A stretch of 8,281 bases of DNA from Bacteroidales bacterium (lineage in GTDB: Bacteria > Bacteroidota > Bacteroidia > Bacteroidales > JAAUTT01), in contig JAAUTT010000162.1 in the NCBI GenBank assembly GCA_012031335.1, forward strand, positions 1 to 8,281. The letters are read 5' to 3'. How positions within the stretch are numbered: the first letter of the stretch is position 1; every line of letters begins with the position of its first letter. Position numbers and translations under genes: made by a program. Under the pieces are notes generated by a model. It saw nothing but the letters and a program-made list of their open reading frames with translations. It was not told where the DNA came from and searched no databases. Below, one piece after another: positions 7,267 to 8,281 of the stretch.

Positions 7267-7305
7267 AACCGTCGCGGAGTTTTTCCGGGACGGTTTTTAT
7301 TTTAT
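7267..7305 (+). terminator. Rho-independent terminator
   Basis: AACCGTC (7267-7273) pairs perfectly with GACGGTT (7289-7295). Inside, after one G-G mismatch, CGG pairs with CCG around an AGTTTTT loop. The stem runs into TTTTTATTTTAT. The position, 25 bases after the stop at 7241, makes it the terminator of the duplicated-domain exported protein and separates it from the glycyl-tRNA synthetase gene. Confidence 0.85.
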
Positions 7306-7365
7306 CCCGATTTGGATATATTTTTAGCCAAAGATGCTTAAAAGGTTGCATTCCCTGGCAAATAA

Positions 7366-7395
7366 TTGTCCTATAAGATGGTCGCTTTACGTTTG
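7366..7395 (+). promoter_or_regulatory. Upstream promoter of glycyl-tRNA synthetase
   Basis: TTG (7366-7368), 19 bases, then TACGTTTG (7388-7395). The -7 box is an exact consensus match and the -33 is the minimal TTG preceded by A. Its -7 box contains the TTTG that serves as the -33 box of the downstream promoter. Confidence 0.45.
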
Positions 7396-7423
7396 CAAAA
7401 CACATGCGTTTCTTATACATTTG
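7392..7423 (+). promoter_or_regulatory. Main promoter of glycyl-tRNA synthetase
   Basis: TTTG (7392-7395), exactly 20 bases, then TACATTTG (7416-7423). This is a full match to TTTG-N19-21-TAnnTTTG. Transcription would begin near 7429, giving a leader of roughly 35 bases before ATG 7463. No structured leader or T-box-like element is visible in that short space. Confidence 0.7.
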
Positions 7424-7462
7424 CAACCTGTTCATTTTAAAGCGTAATTAAATAATATAAGA

Positions 7463-8281
7463 ATGGCTAACGACGATCTTTTAAGGAAATTAATATCCCA
7501 TGCAAAGGAATATGGTTTTATCTTCCCCTCAAGTGAGATTTATGACGGATTAAGTGCTGTATACGACTACGGTCAGTTTGGTGTTGAACTCAAAAACAAC
7601 ATAAAAAAATACTGGTGGGAATCTATGGTTCTTTTGCACGAAAATATTGTTGGAATAGATGCTGCCATTTTATGCATCCCACTACCTGGAAAGCTTCGGG
7701 CCATGTGGATGCATTTAATGACCCGCTTATTGATAACAAAGATTCCAAAAAGCGGTACCGTGCCGATGTGCTTATCGAAGAATTCCGCGATAAACTGGAA
7801 GAGAAAATTATCAAAGAGGTTGAAAAGGCCAAAGCTAAATTCGGTGATGCTTTTGATGAACAAAAGTTCAAGGCTACCAATCCGAACGTTCAACGTTCGC
7901 AAACCAAGATAGACGAGCTGAATTCCCGTTATGTGGCTGCACTTGAAAAAACCGATCTTGATGAAATTCGCCAGATTATTATTGATAACGGAATTGTATG
8001 TCCGATTTCAGGAACTTCCAACTGGACCGAGGTGCGGCAGTTTAACCTGATGTTCGATACCAAAATGGGTTCGGTAAGCGAAGATGCCAATGTTATTTAT
8101 CTACGTCCCGAAACTGCGCAAGGTATTTTTGTGAACTACCTGAATGTTCAGAAAACCGGCCGTATGAAAATTCCTTTTGGGATTGCCCAAATTGGCAAGG
8201 CTTTCCGTAACGAGATTGTTGCACGACAATTTATATTCCGCATGCGTGAATTCGAGCAGATGGAAATGCAGTTCTTTGTTC
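7463..8281 (+). CDS. glyS: Glycyl-tRNA synthetase, single-chain class II type, 3' end outside window, one frameshift
   Basis: This enzyme charges tRNA-Gly with glycine. It is the single-chain homodimeric type (also named glyQS), not the alpha/beta two-subunit type. The N-terminus ([20 protein letters not shown], 12-31; [20 protein letters not shown], 32-51) contains the class II motif 1 region. The frame breaks at 7668-7671, where TTTT needs a fifth T. The repaired reading is [20 protein letters not shown], as expected for the family. It then runs without interruption to the window edge, 273 residues of the roughly 500 expected. It carries [19 protein letters not shown] (180-198), [14 protein letters not shown] (213-226) and motif 2 with the ATP-contacting Arg (GKAFRNEI, 245-252). 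Motif 3 and the anticodon-binding domain lie beyond the window. The start is ATG 7463, in an A/T-rich context. Because the enzyme is normally essential, the frameshift is most likely a sequence error. Confidence 0.92.

Noticed and set aside
7306..7462. Possible T-box or small RNA upstream of glycyl-tRNA synthetase
   Set aside because: The proposed transcript starts leave only about 35-60 bases of leader, with no stable stem, T-box sequence or specifier loop visible.
7573..7902. Minus-strand open frames opposite the start of glycyl-tRNA synthetase
   Set aside because: They overlap highly conserved synthetase sequence in the opposite strand and have no family features.
110..7912. Programmed ribosomal frameshifting or pseudogenisation in several genes
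   Set aside because: The lesions are many, vary in direction, lack a common slippery site with downstream structure, and hit an essential gene; sequence error explains them more simply, although A7 slippage at 2227-2233 remains possible.

Overview
This 8.3 kb window looks like a chromosomal housekeeping stretch from a member of the Bacteroidota (Bacteroidetes). The evidence is the set of protein families, in particular two conserved proteins of the type seen mainly in this phylum. Two promoters match the phylum's sigma-A consensus (TTTG, 19-21 bases, TAnnTTTG), and starts are A/T-rich with no clear Shine-Dalgarno sequence. I see no mobile element, CRISPR array, phage gene, rRNA or tRNA.

Layout, left to right. 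A minus-strand Xaa-Pro aminopeptidase (M24 family) runs off the left edge. Divergent from it is a conserved protein of unknown function (1351-2102, +). This meets a minus-strand CPBP-family membrane protease (2099-3017) tail to tail, with overlapping stop codons. Divergent from the protease is dusB (tRNA-dihydrouridine synthase, 3102-4112, +), followed by a 180-residue protein with a Tudor/SH3-like N-terminus (4158-4700, +). A hairpin lies between that gene and minus-strand nadB (L-aspartate oxidase, 4807-6387), which has a textbook promoter. Next comes a small exported protein built from two copies of a TonB-C-like domain (6673-7241, +), with a strong intrinsic terminator. Last is a glycyl-tRNA synthetase gene (7463 onward, +), cut by the right edge and preceded by two interlocked promoters. 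The genes do not form one pathway. They cover peptide turnover, membrane proteolysis, tRNA modification, NAD synthesis and translation.

The most striking feature is the number of single-base reading-frame breaks. Six of the eight genes carry at least one, while dusB and nadB are clean. In each case restoring one or two bases, mostly in a short same-base run, recovers a family-typical protein. At least five lesions lie in the first 118 bases. One lesion is in glycyl-tRNA synthetase, which is normally indispensable. I therefore read them as sequencing or assembly indels rather than pseudogenes. Gene extents below are the corrected ones, and an automatic annotation would split or truncate these genes.

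I did not find a convincing new biological system. The most interesting real biology is the duplicated TonB-C-like exported protein, the conserved Tudor-like protein next to dusB, and the promoter arrangements.
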